Assembly: GCF_017591425.1 (NCBI RefSeq)
Contig: NW_024465885.1
Location: 35,534,501-35,598,500 of the forward strand
Direction: 5' to 3'
Source of the DNA: Ochotona curzoniae
Lineage: Eukaryota > Chordata > Mammalia > Lagomorpha > Ochotonidae
Length of the DNA: 64,000 bases
The position numbers and the translations under genes were made by a program. Numbering within the stretch: position 1 is the stretch's first letter; each line of letters begins with the position of its first letter. This document shows, piece by piece, positions 1 to 11,258 of this stretch. Below the pieces are notes generated by a model. That model saw only the letters and a program-made list of their open reading frames with translations, had not been told where the DNA came from and made no database searches.

Positions 1-225
1 CATTGCTAATCGAGTTTTTTTTAAAATCTACCCAAGAGAGTTTAAAAGTGGATATATCAAAATAAATTGTTTCAAAAGTGACATCAACTTGAATATGGAA
101 AAAAGAACTTTGTTAACATCACCAATGTGTATATTAAGTCTTACCCAATATTTAAAAAATTATTCAGTAAGTTGTTCATAATTTTAATAATGTGAACTAA
201 AAACCGTAAAATTAAACACATTTTT

Positions 226-548
226 GGGACTCAGAATGATACCTCATTGGCTAAATCCTTGCCTTGCATGATCGGCATCCTGAATGGGAGCCTGTTCATA
301 TCTGGTTTGATCCACTTTCTATCCAGATCCCTGGCTTTGCCTTGGAGAAGATGATGGGCCAAGGCCCTGGCTCCCGGCACTCACAGTGGAGACCCAGAAG
401 AAGCTCCAGGCTCCTGGCTTCACACCGGTTCTGCTCTGTCTGTTGTGGTCAGATGCAGAGAGCGAAGCAATGGATAGAGCTTTCTCTCTGTATTTCCTTG
501 CCTCTGTAAATCTGCCTTTCCAACAAAAATAAATACATCTAAAAAAAA
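226..548 (+). mobile_element. CSINE, full length, diverged
   Basis: Complete CSINE reading left to right. The tRNA-like head includes TGGCTAAATCCTTGCCTTGC near 248, the body has GGAGACCCAGAAGAAGCTCC, and the end is TAAATCTGCCTTTCCAAC followed by AAATAAATA and an A-run. CpGs are mostly lost, so this is an older insertion. I see no target-site duplication. Confidence 0.9.
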
Positions 549-1185
549 TTTCAAAGGATTAAGTACTTTTTTCTATCATTTTTTGCACAATGTCATTTCA
601 TAATTGAAGAACAAAGGTCTATTAACATGATATATACTGAGCCAGCTTTATAACAGTAAAAAGAGAATTAATAAAAATCCAGAGCTAGTACCAATTCAAC
701 AACATTCACAAAGTTCCTAACACCTGATAATCCAGCTCCAAAACAATAAATGAAACATCTCGAATTGATTTTCAAATGAAAATATCTTCCATGATATTAT
801 TTAATTTCTCTGAAATCATACTAGATGTAATTATAATTTCAAACAACATAAAGTGTTCATTTGTAATTTAATAGTGTCTATGATAACCCAATATTTCAAC
901 TTGAAAAATACATAAGTCACAACATTGCAATGCTTTAAAGAATGACAGTAGTTTGTAAAAGCAGTGGAGTTCCTTTTCCCATCATCTTTCCTTGTTTAGG
1001 GACTCACCTAAATCTGAATCTTTACTTGCCTCATTACAGAGCTCAACTTACTCTAGCAGCTCAAGGATGGTGTTCTGAGCAATTTCATAAATTCATTCTT
1101 CAAGCGCACGAGTGGCTCACCTTCTAAATTTGACCACAGAGAGAGTTTGAAGTCATTTCTTTTTCCTGCAAAACAGTTTTCTTTT
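549..1185. other. unassigned AT-rich DNA
   Basis: No gene or repeat recognised. The stretch near 940-1130 is slightly richer in GC and carries a 61-codon open frame that I treat as chance. Confidence 0.5.
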
Positions 1186-1186
1186 C

Positions 1187-1250
1187 TTTTTTTAGTTTTC
1201 TTTTCTTTTCTTTTCTTTTCTTTTCTTTTCTTTTCTTTTCTCTTCTTCTT
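1187..1250. repeat. (TTTTC)n pyrimidine microsatellite
   Basis: A pure run of TTTTC pentamers is preceded by an imperfect TTTTC/T-rich lead-in and ends in TCTTCTTC. It is a homopyrimidine tract with the purines all on the opposite strand. It lies just upstream of the C-rich block. Confidence 0.95.
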
Positions 1251-1309
1251 TTGATTATATTTTTTACAATCTCTACATAGTTAATCAGGGTGAAAAGGTT
1301 CAAGGGCTA

Positions 1310-4300
1310 TATGGAAGTGGGTAAGACTATAATTTCCACATTACTTCCACATGTTTAAAGAGGTATATAAAGGGAGAAGGCCCACCCATTTTCTCACACA
1401 CCCCAGGTCACGGATGTAGGGCATGCTCTGAGATACTTGCTCAAGTGGTTTTAATAGTTCACAAGTTATGAATCGCTGCCAGTCTTGCAACTTGAAGCAC
1501 TATGAGGTCATTGAAGAATCCATTGATTGACATAGTCCATCATAGAGTCTCTATTTGGCCAGTACATTACTGCCAACATATGGCTGAGATGGTTAATTGA
1601 CCTGTTCTGTCTTCTGTCTTTTCTTGGTTAGGGTTCTGAGTCCAGCATTTCGATTGGGGAGATCTCCAAAGAAACTTTGTCTAAGGTGTTCCCAGACCAG
1701 ATTCCTATGTGTACTAACAAGTGCAGGGCCCAGCACAGTCCATTGCTTCGGTCAGCTTGTGGTTGCCATTGCAATGGTTTCTGTTTTCAGCCCCAACTTC
1801 CTCTGGAACCAATGGGTGTTGTATCCAGCCTGGTTCTGCCCAGCACATTTGGAGCCCTCGCATAAACCAGTGGGAGTTGCAGCACAGTCATAGTGACCCA
1901 CAACAACCCCCACCAGTCCCGCCCCTACCCCGGTTTGCCAGTATGTGTAGCAGACTAGTCCAGTCTGTCCCATACTCCATTTGGCTCTTGTACATGTCAA
2001 CAGGTATTAAAGCTTAGTTCCATCTAACCAGCTCAACTATCCAGCCATCACGGATGTTTTGGAGTGCCTCTCTGTCTAGCCACCCTTGCCCCTTTCCTAG
2101 TTTTCTTGCCCTCCAGTGATAGTGGTAACTTAAGAGGGAGGAGCCCACTATTTCCCTCTCAGACCTCTCCCACTTCCGGATTATGCACTTTTCAAGTAGT
2201 TCTGTGGTTTGACTTGACAGAATTAGACCCCAGTGCCAGCTTCTGCCAGCTGATGCTGTGGCTAAGCCCGAACAACCCTTACCCACTCTAATTTTATTTG
2301 CAGCAGTAGGAATAATCAGCCCAACCTGGCTTTTCCCTGATCTAGACCACATGAGGCACACAGGTGTTGTAGTTCTGCTTAGTCTGGTCTGCCCCCATCC
2401 CAGTTCAGGCTCTCCAGTAGGAATAGCTATCCAGGAAGGGAACTCTGCCTTATTCCCCCTGCTGGTTCGCCCCCTCTCTTCCTGGTTCTCATGTGTGCTG
2501 GATGGGCACTGATGTCACATCCAGTACAGGTAACCTTACCTTGGCATTCCATACTGTGCACTGGTTTTTGTCATGACCAAACCTGGCCTGATCCACACTC
2601 TGTTCTGGTGCTCAGATCTGCCAGTGGATGATGTGAACTGATTCAGCCTGGTCTGCCCCCAAACGATGCCAAATGTATGCCAGTAGGAAACTTTCCATGG
2701 CCTGTTCTGGGCTGTTTCCTATCATGCTTCTTGCGCATACCCACAGGGTCTGTGTCCTGCCAGAGGAATTGCCCAGGCTCCTCCATCAGAACAACTCCCA
2801 GTGCCAGATTTTGCACATACCAGTGGGTCCATGAGCCAGCCCTACTCAGTTTACCTTCTGTCCTAGCAGGGACAGTGGCATTTCCTACTGGCCTTCAACC
2901 CAAACTGGTGCTTGCTGTTGGATGTTTCAGCCAAGCCATGGCTCATCCATACCTACATATAGCTCACACATGGCTCAGTAGGGATTGAGACTTTGCCTAG
3001 TCCATCCCACATCCTTGTCTTCCAGAACATTGAAGGGTTTTGGAATCCTGCCCAGCTCAGTGCATCCAATTCCAGTCCACACTTGTGCCAAGGGAGACTA
3101 CAACCATATACTGATCAGAATGCAGCCCCCATTCCAGCCCACACGCCCCTTGGTGGGAAACCGAGCAAGGGTTGTCCCCTTAGCTCCCCAACCGGACCTG
3201 TTTCTGGCCATGGATAACACACATGCCAGTGAGTGCTCTGACTGAGCTTGGCTCAGCCCCTCAACTGTCCAGACCTCTGCCTTTGACACTGTGGCTTAGC
3301 GTTCCTGGCTCACGCAGACCAGTAGGTGCAAGAACCTAGCTGGGCATGACCTGTGCTCCATCCTATTCTCTATTTTTGCTTGTGGGCTAAGGTTTGCTCA
3401 GTCCTGCCCGGTCCCCCTGTTCCATTACCAATTAACACTTTAGCCAGCTGTTGGAGGTGCTATACCCAGCTTGTCCAACCCCCATGTCTGGACCACATGT
3501 TCAGCAACAGGAGCTGGGACTCACCAGGGGAGTTTCCCAAGTTCCTCCACTTAATCCACTCCCAGACCCAGTTCTCATACATGCCATTGGGTTTAGGCCA
3601 GTCCCTGACACAGTCTGGCCTTCCATTTGGCCTTGTATGAGCTGGTGAACGTTGAAACCCAGCTCACCTGACACCCTATTAGGATGCACATCCGTATGCT
3701 GCTGCCTTGTCCAGTCCAGACTGTTGTCGGTTCCTTTACCTGTGATTGATGGCAGGCTCCTTGGTCACACCTAGCTTAGTTCATTACCACCCCAACTTCT
3801 GAGCTAACCAGTGAGGCTAGATTTTCTACAGGGTTTGACCCACACATCCCCCACAGAATCTACCCCCAGATATGGTCCTCAAGTGCTAGTTAATTAATGG
3901 CCTTGCATAATGTGACCCTTCTCCTGATCCATCATTATGTCAGGTAACAGGATATGATTCTGCTGGACAAGCCCTGAGCCATAGCTTTTGCATGGACTGG
4001 TGATTGGTGGTCAGCATTGTTCAGTGATTACAAGTTCTTCAAAGGAAGAGTTACTCTCATTGGGAATCTTTAGGATTGACTCACTTCCTCGAAGCACAGT
4101 GGGTTCAACCTGGAACTATCTAAGCAGAGATTCAAATAACCAAAGCCCCAGAGGTCCCGGTTGGGCAGCCAGCAGGTGGAACCTGGCACCAAATGGCATG
4201 TGATGCCCTGTCCTGAGACCCACCAGCAGCTGGGAGGCTACTGGAGGTTTAAACCCCCAGGAACAAGGTCATGCCCCTCCCCAATCCCATTCACCGCCCA

Positions 4301-4500
4301 ATGAGGGCAGCGTGTGGGCCCCTGACCTGCCCAGTCACTGACACTTCCCCCCTGGGTGTACTTACCCTAAGGGAGCAGCCTCTGGAGCCGGGCAGGCCCG
4401 GGGGCAGCTCACAACTTGCACTTGTTGGCTGGAGTCTGGGATCCAGGCATGAGAGGCCCATCCTGAGAGCCTGGAGTTTGAATTCTTGAAGTACATACAC
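1310..4500. repeat. C-rich degenerate repeat block, unclassified
   Basis: About 3.2 kb with composition unlike the surrounding AT-rich DNA. From about 1800 to 3830 two motifs alternate with drifting spacing. One resembles GCCCAGCCTGGTCTGCCCCC (for example near 1825, 2315, 2375, 2645 and 3400). The other resembles CATGCCAGTRGG (near 1865, 2410, 2617, 2678, 2818, 3224, 3318, 3582 and 3806). Neighbouring copies of the second motif are roughly 60-270 bases apart. The left part has TATATAAAGGGAG near 1364. The right end (4200-4490) is GC-rich with a GTTTAAAC site near 4250. Open frames of 60-115 codons occur on both strands but none resembles a known protein. It could be the 5' region of a lagomorph LINE-1, an internal part of an endogenous retrovirus, or a decayed satellite. 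I cannot tell which, and strand is not assigned. Confidence 0.5.
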
Positions 4501-4682
4501 AAAACAGCACGGCTAAATAAGAGATCAATTTTGAGGTCATTTAGATGAAATAGATCTACTTAATGTTTATCTAGAAGACCAACAGGATTACTGTGGCTGG
4601 ACCAGTGTTGCTTTCATTGTATCTGTGTTAATCATCGCCTTTTTCTTACGTGCAATTCACCTATTTTAAAATACATTTATTT

Positions 4683-5011
4683 GGGGCCCGGCGCGGTGGC
4701 ACAGTGGTTAAGGTCCTTGTCTTGCACGCCCAGGATCCCATATGGGTGCCTGTTCTATCCCGGCAGCCCTGCTTCCCTTCCAGTTCCCTGCCTGTGGCCC
4801 CGGAAAGCAGTCAAGGACGGCCCAAAGCTTTGGGACCCTGCACCCGCGTGGGAGACCCGGAAGAGGCTCCTGGCTTCGGATCAGCATAGTATTGGCCATT
4901 GCGCTCACTTGGGGAGTGAATCATCGGAGGGAAGATCTTCCTCTCTGTCTCTCTTCCTCCTCTCTCTATATCTGACTTTGTAATAAGAATAAATAGATAA
5001 ACAAAAAAAAA
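4683..5011 (+). mobile_element. CSINE, full length, young subfamily
   Basis: Complete copy beginning GGGGCCCGGCGCGGTGGC and ending in an A-rich tail. It keeps many CpGs (GCGCGG, CACCCGCGTGG, GACCCGGAAG), a sign of recent insertion. The A-box-like TGGCACAGTGG is at 4697-4707; the B box is shortened to GTTCTATCC (4752-4760). Open frames across it are SINE-derived, not genes. No clear target-site duplication. Confidence 0.95.
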
Positions 5012-5603
5012 TTCTCTAAGCCTGATTTCATATAAATGTATAGTTTAAAATTATGATTATTTGAGATAAAAATATGAGTATAAACGGTATATTTTATTAA
5101 CTAAATAAGTGTTACTATATTTAAATATCATCTATACTGTGATAACAAAAGTAATTTAACTTCATTTTTGTATTTTTTTGCTAATATGAAGAAGAAAAAC
5201 TTTAGTATAATTTTTATGTGCAGTTATATGAAGATAATCAGAACCTTGTATAAGGAGAGGATTTCCTAGCATTTTACTAGTGACGTAAGAAATAAATGTG
5301 GGAATCTATGTTTAATCATTAAATCTGGGTAAAGAAAACTGTCAGAATCAGAGTAAAGGAGAGTAAATGGTAGAAGTACCTGTATTGGCAACACTAGGGA
5401 AATCAGAAAACAAACTGCTCTTACACTTATGGGTCTATGGGAGGCACAGTTGTTCGTCAGATTTACCTGGGTTTGTAGTCACCTAGTCAGAAGGTTTCCT
5501 TCATTCCCAATTCCTGGGAAAATGAGAGGTGTTCCATGAGTGTAAAAGAAGGAAATAATTTTAAAGATCAATGAAATGTCAGATAAATCAAGAAACACAC
5601 GAA
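5012..5603. other. unassigned AT-rich DNA
   Basis: No gene, RNA or repeat recognised. AT-rich, with a slightly GC-richer patch around 5430-5540. Confidence 0.5.
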
Positions 5604-5923
5604 GGTCTAGCACAATGGCCCAACTGGCTAATCTTCAAATTTCTGGTCCGTTGACTTCCCAAGTGGCTGCTAGTGTGTCTTGGTTGCCCCATTTTTGGGG
5701 TAGCTCCCTGCTTGTGGCCTGAGGAAGCAGTGGAGAATGGCCCAAAGCCTTCGGATCCTGCATGTGGGAGACCCAGAAGTGGCTCCTGGTCCCTTGCTTC
5801 AGACTGGATCAGATCCAGATGTTGTGAGCATTATGAGGAGGAAATGAGGTGAATCCGTTGAAAGGTCTTTTTCTCTCCTTTCTGTAAATCCGCCTTTCCA
5901 ATGAAAATAAACCTTAAAAGAAA
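5604..5923 (+). mobile_element. CSINE, near full length, diverged
   Basis: Head GTCTAGCACAATGGCCCAAC, body CCTGCTTGTGGCCTGAGGAAG, tail TAAATCCGCCTTTCCAATG then AAAATAAACC. First of three CSINEs lying head-to-tail on the same strand between 5.6 and 6.7 kb. Confidence 0.9.
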
Positions 5924-5968
5924 GACATGAAAACAGCATAAACTAAACTATATTTAAAAATTACTGGA

Positions 5969-6275
5969 GGGCCTGGCATGGTGGCTTATTTACTAAAGTC
6001 CTTGCCTTGAACGCGCCAGGATCCCATATGGGCACAGGATCTAATCCAAACAGTTCCACTTCCCATCAGGCTCCCTGCTTGTGGCATGGGTAAGCAATCA
6101 AGGATGGCCCAAAGCCTTGGGACCCTGTAATCATGTGAGAGACCTGGAGGAAGTTCCTGGCTCCTGGCTTCAGATTGATCCAATACTGGCCATTGTGGTC
6201 ACTTTTGGAGTGAATCATCAGAGGGAAGATCTTCCTCTCTTGCTTTCTGATGAAAATGAATACATTAAAAAAAAA
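5969..6275 (+). mobile_element. CSINE, full length, intermediate age
   Basis: Begins GGGCCTGGCATGGTGGC and keeps CGCCAGGATCCCATATGGGC. The 3' end lacks part of the usual pyrimidine block (CTCTTGCTTTCTGATGAAAATG) and ends in A9. Second of the same-strand trio. Confidence 0.92.
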
Positions 6276-6373
6276 GAATTAATATTTTGATGATCTATCT
6301 ATCCATAGATGATACAGATATGTATCTATTACAAAATTAGTGCTTCAAATGTAGAAAGCACAAAAAATTAATT

Positions 6374-6678
6374 TGGGACAGGCACTATAGCTTTACTGGA
6401 TAATTCTCTTCCTTCAATATGGGCCCCGGTTTCTTCCCTGGATGCTCCACTTTTTGTCCAACTCCCTGCTTGTGATCTGAGAAAGCAGCGAGGACGGTCC
6501 AAAGCCTTGAGTCTCTAACCACATGGGAGACCTGGAAGCTCCTGGCTCCTGGCTTCGAGCTGGCTCAGCTCTGGCTACTGCAGCTGTTTGGCTAGTGAAA
6601 CAGTGATTGAAGATCTTTCACTGTCTTTTCTTCTCCATGTAAATCTGCCTTCCAAGTAAAAATAAATAAAAATGTAAG
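6374..6678 (+). mobile_element. CSINE, full length, diverged
   Basis: Head GGGACAGGCACTATAGC, body GGGAGACCTGGAAGCTCC, end TAAATCTGCCTTCCAAG then AAAATAAATAAA. Third of the trio. No target-site duplication evident. Confidence 0.88.
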
Positions 6679-7619
6679 AAAAGTAGTGTGTGAAAATTTC
6701 AGTCAAAATAAATATGCATTTATCAGGGATAAGAATGTACTTTGAAAACCAAATCTGTAAGGGAAGTAAACCTTCATGTTTTCCAAAGGCAATGGGAATC
6801 ATCGCATGTTTTACATTCATAATGTTCAAGAACAAATCCCTCTGCATCCCTATGCACCATTCCCAAAACGGCAATCTGGAATAAGTCCCTGCCCATTATC
6901 TTCTCAATCACAATTTTTTCCCAAACGGATCCTTCTTTGATAGAGCTATAACAAGCCCAATTCAATTTATTTTTATTTTGAAGACTTACATGGAGTATCA
7001 TAAAATGTCATACACTTAGAAATATATCATGATACTGAGTGCAATATTGTGACACAAGCCTGACGACATTGTGACACATTGAGTTGGAAGATAAATGAGT
7101 ATGTAAGAATGGAACATTGAAATTCAAAACCATTTAGTATCAAAATGTGTGTTCATGTTATGTGTGAAGAGGAGAGATATTTCAAGGGGATATATTTTAG
7201 TAACAAAATAAATTAAAAGAAGGGAATATAAAATGATATAATAAAAGAGAACAGGTAAGAACAAAATATTTTTTTTGAAACTGGTGAATTCATTTGAACA
7301 GAGTTTTCGTTTAGTAGGATTCACATTTTTAATTAAATGCAGTTTTCATTTTTGTTAGCAATATGTAGCTCATACGACATCTCCATACACATGTAAATCC
7401 TTTCAATTTTAACTCTACCAAATAATTGTGACAAATAAATTTAGCATATAAAAAGTTTCTACATATTGAGTTGGTCTCTGTGCTAGCAAAATCACCTTGG
7501 GTTGTATTTGAACTAATTTCCTAAGGAACTCTATCTTCAGAATTCTAACAAAGTTCTTAGGTTTATAGTTTGGTAGCTTAGGAATGAATAAACATAGCGT
7601 GGTTGGCTGACAGAGATGT
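6679..7619. other. unassigned AT-rich DNA
   Basis: No repeat or gene recognised. Short open frames on both strands (up to 99 codons, one running into the preceding SINE) have no recognisable protein features. Confidence 0.5.
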
Positions 7620-7855
7620 GAAGATGGTAGGTGGGACTCGTAGCCCGTCTCACATCGCGTGCTCTCTGTATGAGCTGCACGCCTGTCTGACTTCCTGACG
7701 GCGGCAGTGCATGACGGCTCATGTGCCTGAACATTTGGAATCTTCTAGGCTCCATTTTTAATGAGTTCCAGTTTTGGCTGTTGCCGTCATTTCAGGAGCT
7801 CAAATATCTCAGTGTCATTAAGTTTCTGTGTGTTTCATAAAGAATAAAAACACCA
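7620..7855 (+). mobile_element. older, long-type CSINE, degraded
   Basis: Matches the older CSINE type in order: CACATCGCGTGCT and TGTATGAG (head), GACTTCCTG, GGCAGTGCATGACGGCTCA (the GGCAGCAGGTGATGGCTCA block), GAGTTCCAG, and GGCTGTTGCCGTCATTTCAGG (the GGCTGTTGCAGGCATTTGGGG block), then an AT-rich tail with AAGAATAAAA. Heavily mutated. Confidence 0.65.
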
Positions 7856-8197
7856 CAAACAGCAATTGTTACTATAATATAGCGGTGACAAAACAGACAA
7901 AACAAATGTAAAATTAGATGGTGTTACTTCCTAGATAATAACTTAAAAACAACAACAACAACAAAAAAAGGAAATCCCACCAACACTTTCAATTCCATTT
8001 ATCCTAGTTTCCTATTTTTTTTTTTTCTGCAATTTTAAGCATTAGAGGCATAAACACACAATATCTCCCAACTGGCTATTGGAGATCTATCTTCATACTG
8101 ATTGACACAGTAAAGAACGATCACTGTGAGTGACAAAACATTGATAATACCGGAAAGATAATACTCCAAAACAAGCAATTAGTGAAGTAGTTCTCTG

Positions 8198-8355
8198 GAA
8201 AAGCGCTGTAGAGCAGCACGTGACCAGGTGGCAGGGAGTTCACGGCAGGAGTCCCTCAGCCTGCTGGTGGCCATGCTGAACCTTCCAGGCATGCATGCTG
8301 ATTCTGCGGGAGTGAGCTGGAAGGCTGGGATTCCTCATTCTCACTCACTTTAAAA
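8198..8355 (+). mobile_element. possible older CSINE with internal deletion
   Basis: GC-richer patch. GCGCTGTAGAGCAGCACGTG resembles a CSINE head. CCAGGCATGCATG...GGGAGTGAGCTGG followed by CTCATTCTCACTCACTTT resembles the 3' third. The middle does not align by eye. An unrelated origin is possible. Confidence 0.4.
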
Positions 8356-8371
8356 AAGTTATAGAATAGGC

Positions 8372-8425
8372 ATTTTTAAAATGATGTATCCTTATTGGAA
8401 AGGCAGATACACAGAGGAGAAGTTG
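8372..8425 (-). mobile_element. CSINE 3'-end fragment
   Basis: Only the tail end of a minus-strand copy: AAAATGATGTATCCTTATTG then GAAAGGCAGATACACAGAGG. The remainder is missing; AT-rich DNA follows. Confidence 0.75.
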
Positions 8426-9143
8426 AACTGTGCCAAAGATCACCTTGCTGATTTTCAAGATTATATTTCTGAGAAAATAATAAACACATCAATTTAAATA
8501 ATCTGCCTTATTTTACCCAACTCTTATTCAGCTCTTCATTCTTCTAAGACATATGACTCACAGCCACAGTGACATGATGACAGTAACCCAAGTGCAACAG
8601 ACACATTGTAATAAAACGGAGTCATCTTCAGAAAATAAACATTAAGACCTTGAAGCCATGATTTTCAATGCTGGAGATCATTATCTCATCACACAGTGTG
8701 CTATTCCATTGGCTTGCTTATATTCTTGTCTCATAGATTGAATAATGAATACAATTACAGCAGTAGGGAATCTGACAAGACAATCAGAAACAAGCCCACA
8801 ATTATGGATATTAGCTGAACAGATTGACAGTTATTTACCTACAAGAAATGAAAAGGTCTATTTTTTTTTAAAAAATGAGCTTTATACTTCAAGAAAACTT
8901 GGCAGAATCAGTTGATGAAATGATTAGTGGCTGAAAAAAATGAAGAAATGTTACTGAATATATTTAGAGCTTAAAATATGGCTACTCAAAATGTGCTTAT
9001 TGTTCATTAGCGATTTTATCCTACTTTATACCTTTTGTTCTGACTCATTAAAACTATCGTTACAGAGAAAAGTAGACAAGGAGAGTGGACCACCTTGACG
9101 CTGCCTCACATGCGAGAATAATTTTCACACACAAAAAAAAAAT
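8426..9143. other. unassigned AT-rich DNA
   Basis: Nothing recognised. The last part (9060-9140) becomes purine-rich before the possible gag remnant. Confidence 0.45.
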
Positions 9144-9537
9144 CAAGGAGCAAAGCGAGACTTCCTAAGAATCCTACTGCAACAGTCAGGAAAGAGGCCT
9201 TCAAGAGAGAGGCCCAGAAAATCTGATCAGGTAGGATTGGCAGGTTTGGGGAGAAATAAGCATTTCTAACTCTAAGACTTCACAACTTCCTTGCTATCCT
9301 GGCAATAAAACTGGACATTTTTCAAAAGACTGCCCGCATTGCTTATTCCACCAGGGACCTGACACCATCTACCTGTTAGTACACATAGCCCCTTATAGTT
9401 TCACATTCAAAATTATCTCTGAGAAAGTACACAACATGTACTTAACATTGTGTCACAGTAATTCTGAGAAGAGTATACAGAAAGAGATGTGTAAATTGGG
9501 TGTCAAAGGCTTCAAAATGCCCTTTGGTATTTCATAA
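9144..9537 (+). pseudogene. possible endogenous-retrovirus gag (nucleocapsid) remnant
   Basis: One frame is open without a stop from about 9232 to the TAA at 9535-9537 (about 100 codons). It encodes a retroviral-type zinc knuckle: Cys (9292), two residues, Gly (GGC, 9301) where the second Cys belongs, four residues, His (9316), four residues, Cys (9331). The residues around it (Thr-Gly-His-Phe before, Lys-Asp-Cys-Pro after) fit the family. A single base change would explain the missing Cys. Just upstream, one frame away, 9144-9266 encodes an Arg/Lys-rich stretch ending at TAA 9267-9269, as expected ahead of a nucleocapsid knuckle, so a frameshift probably separates the two. I see no protease or polymerase motif downstream before the SINE at 9842. 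The knuckle is short and could be coincidence. Confidence 0.4.
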
Positions 9538-9841
9538 TAAAAACCTTATGAAGCAACTGATTTACTTCGCAGTTAATGATCTGATATTCCTTCCTACTCT
9601 GAGCAGCGTGAGAGTCTGAATTCTCGGGCTCACTCGAGGGACTGTGACATACAATGAAGATACATTCTAGTTACATATACTTAAAATGTAAATCCAACAG
9701 CGCTGTTGTCCCACTTTGCACAGCCACATGTGATCCTCGTCAGTTTGGACATTTTTACCATCCGCGGTAACATCTCTAGGGAGGCTCTTATGATGCTATT
9801 TATGTGGCCGTTTAAACAAACATTTAAAAGCAGTCTTCTTA
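9538..9841. other. unassigned DNA between gag-like remnant and SINE
   Basis: Moderate GC. No retroviral protease motif, gene or repeat recognised. Confidence 0.4.
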
Positions 9842-10164
9842 TTTTTTTTCAAGATTTATTTTATTTTAATTGCAGAGTCAGAGATACACAGAGAAGGAGA
9901 GACAGAGGAGAAGATCTTCCATTCGATGATTCACTCCCCAGAGGGCCGCAACGACCAGTGCTGCACCAGGAGCCAAGAGCCTTTTCTTGGTCTCCCATGC
10001 GGGTACAGGGTCCCAAGGCTTTGGGCCATCCCCTACTGCTTTCCCAGGCCACAAGTAGAGAGCTGGATGGGAAGTGGGGGCTGCTGGATTAGAACCGGAG
10101 CCAATATGTGATCCTCGGTCATGCAAAGTGGGGACTGTAACTACTAGGCTACTGCACTGGGCCC
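9842..10164 (-). mobile_element. CSINE, full length, intermediate age
   Basis: Minus-strand copy: T-rich tail and AAGATTTATTTTATTTT at the left, GATCTTCC, TGATTCACTCCCCAGAG, GGAGCCAAGAGCC, ending CACTGGGCCC at the right. AAAAGCA occurs before (about 9827) and after (10165) as a possible short target-site duplication. The open frames here are SINE-derived. Confidence 0.92.
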
Positions 10165-10449
10165 AAAAGCATTTTTTATTTCTTACTAAGTCTGCTAATG
10201 AGCTATAAAGTCTGATCATAGAAGGCAGTTAGCAAAAAGCCACTGCACATAAACTGTAATTTTTTTCCTTTTCCAAGTGTGGCACTGGGACAAGAATTAA
10301 TGCCTATATTGATACCAATGTCACAGGTATAGAATTAACGTGCTATACTGCTGCAAGGAACTCAGCTTCAAAGACAGACAGCAATCTTGCTTCGTTGCTC
10401 ACATAAAATAAGATTTTTCAGTATGCAAAGCAAGATTTAAGAGAAAGGT

Positions 10450-10940
10450 CTTCTATCATTGTGACAATGGGAGGTGGGGGTCTTCAAGGGAGGAAAGAGT
10501 TGAAAAAATGGTGAAAGTGATCTTTTTTATGCATCAGTTATGGGGAGGGGTGGCATGTGAGTCAAAGGGGGGGGGAGGGAAACTCACTCACAAAGGGCAA
10601 TCTGATTCCTGGTGGGAAGGGAGTTACAGGCTGCCCACTCCCCCCATTCCTACGATAAGCTGGCATGTCAGGCATCGTCCCTTTGTCTCCTCCAGACGAA
10701 AATCCTAAGAGATGCAAGGTGACAATCTGATCCGGTGAAGCAGCAATGGAACTCCCTGAACCTTTCTGGGTTTCAGATGAAGCTAGTATTCAGGGCGGTA
10801 CAGTTTACACCCCAGCATGGGCTCTACCCAGCAGCCGGGTCTCCTCGTCCCAAAGGAGGCAAAACATAGGGAACAGAGGCCTATTGGCTCATCAGACTCC
10901 TCACAATGCGACTGCACAGGGCATGTGTTATTTTATGTAA
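10450..10940. other. GC-rich block, unassigned
   Basis: About 490 bases clearly GC-richer than the flanks, with a G9 run near 10567 and several purine-rich patches. Open frames of 64-66 codons on the plus strand match nothing I recognise. It may be more of a retrovirus-like element cut by the SINE at 9842-10164, or unrelated unique DNA. Confidence 0.3.
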
Positions 10941-11032
10941 CCTATATTATATACATATTATATATATATGTATGTGTGTAATAGGACAGTTACAGAGTGA
11001 TACACACACACACACACACTCACACACACACA
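10941..11032. repeat. compound (TA)n/(TG)n and (CA)n microsatellite
   Basis: TA-rich run (10945-10975), short TGTGTG, then (CA)n with a single T interruption (11001-11032). The CA part lies inside the tail region of the minus-strand SINE that follows. Confidence 0.9.
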
Positions 11033-11258
11033 TCCTCTACCTGATGATTCCCTTCTCAAATGGCCCCAACAGCCAGAGCTACGTTGGTCTGAAGCCTGGA
11101 GTCTGTGGCTTCTTCCAGATCTTTCCCATTGGTGCACGGGACAAAGGCCTTCAGTCATCTTCTTCTCCTTTCCCAGGTAATAAGTAGGGAGCTGGATCGG
11201 AAGTGGTTCCCAGCATGCATTTGGAATTATGGTATCACAGGCTAAGGTGCAGACCCCA
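10983..11258 (-). mobile_element. CSINE, diverged, carrying a (CA)n array
   Basis: AGGACAGTTACAGAGTGATA is the usual AAAGGCAGATATACAGAGAG tail block. Instead of the purine tract there is (CA)n. The body follows: TGATTCCCTTCTCAAATGGC, GGAGTCTGTGGCTTCTTCC, GTAGGGAGCTGGATCGG. The right end is GGCTAAGGTGCAGACC, poorly conserved. Confidence 0.85.

Noticed and set aside
1597..4500. Multiple overlapping frames in the C-rich block as possible exons
   Set aside because: Frames on both strands are similarly open because of base composition; no splice pattern or known domain.
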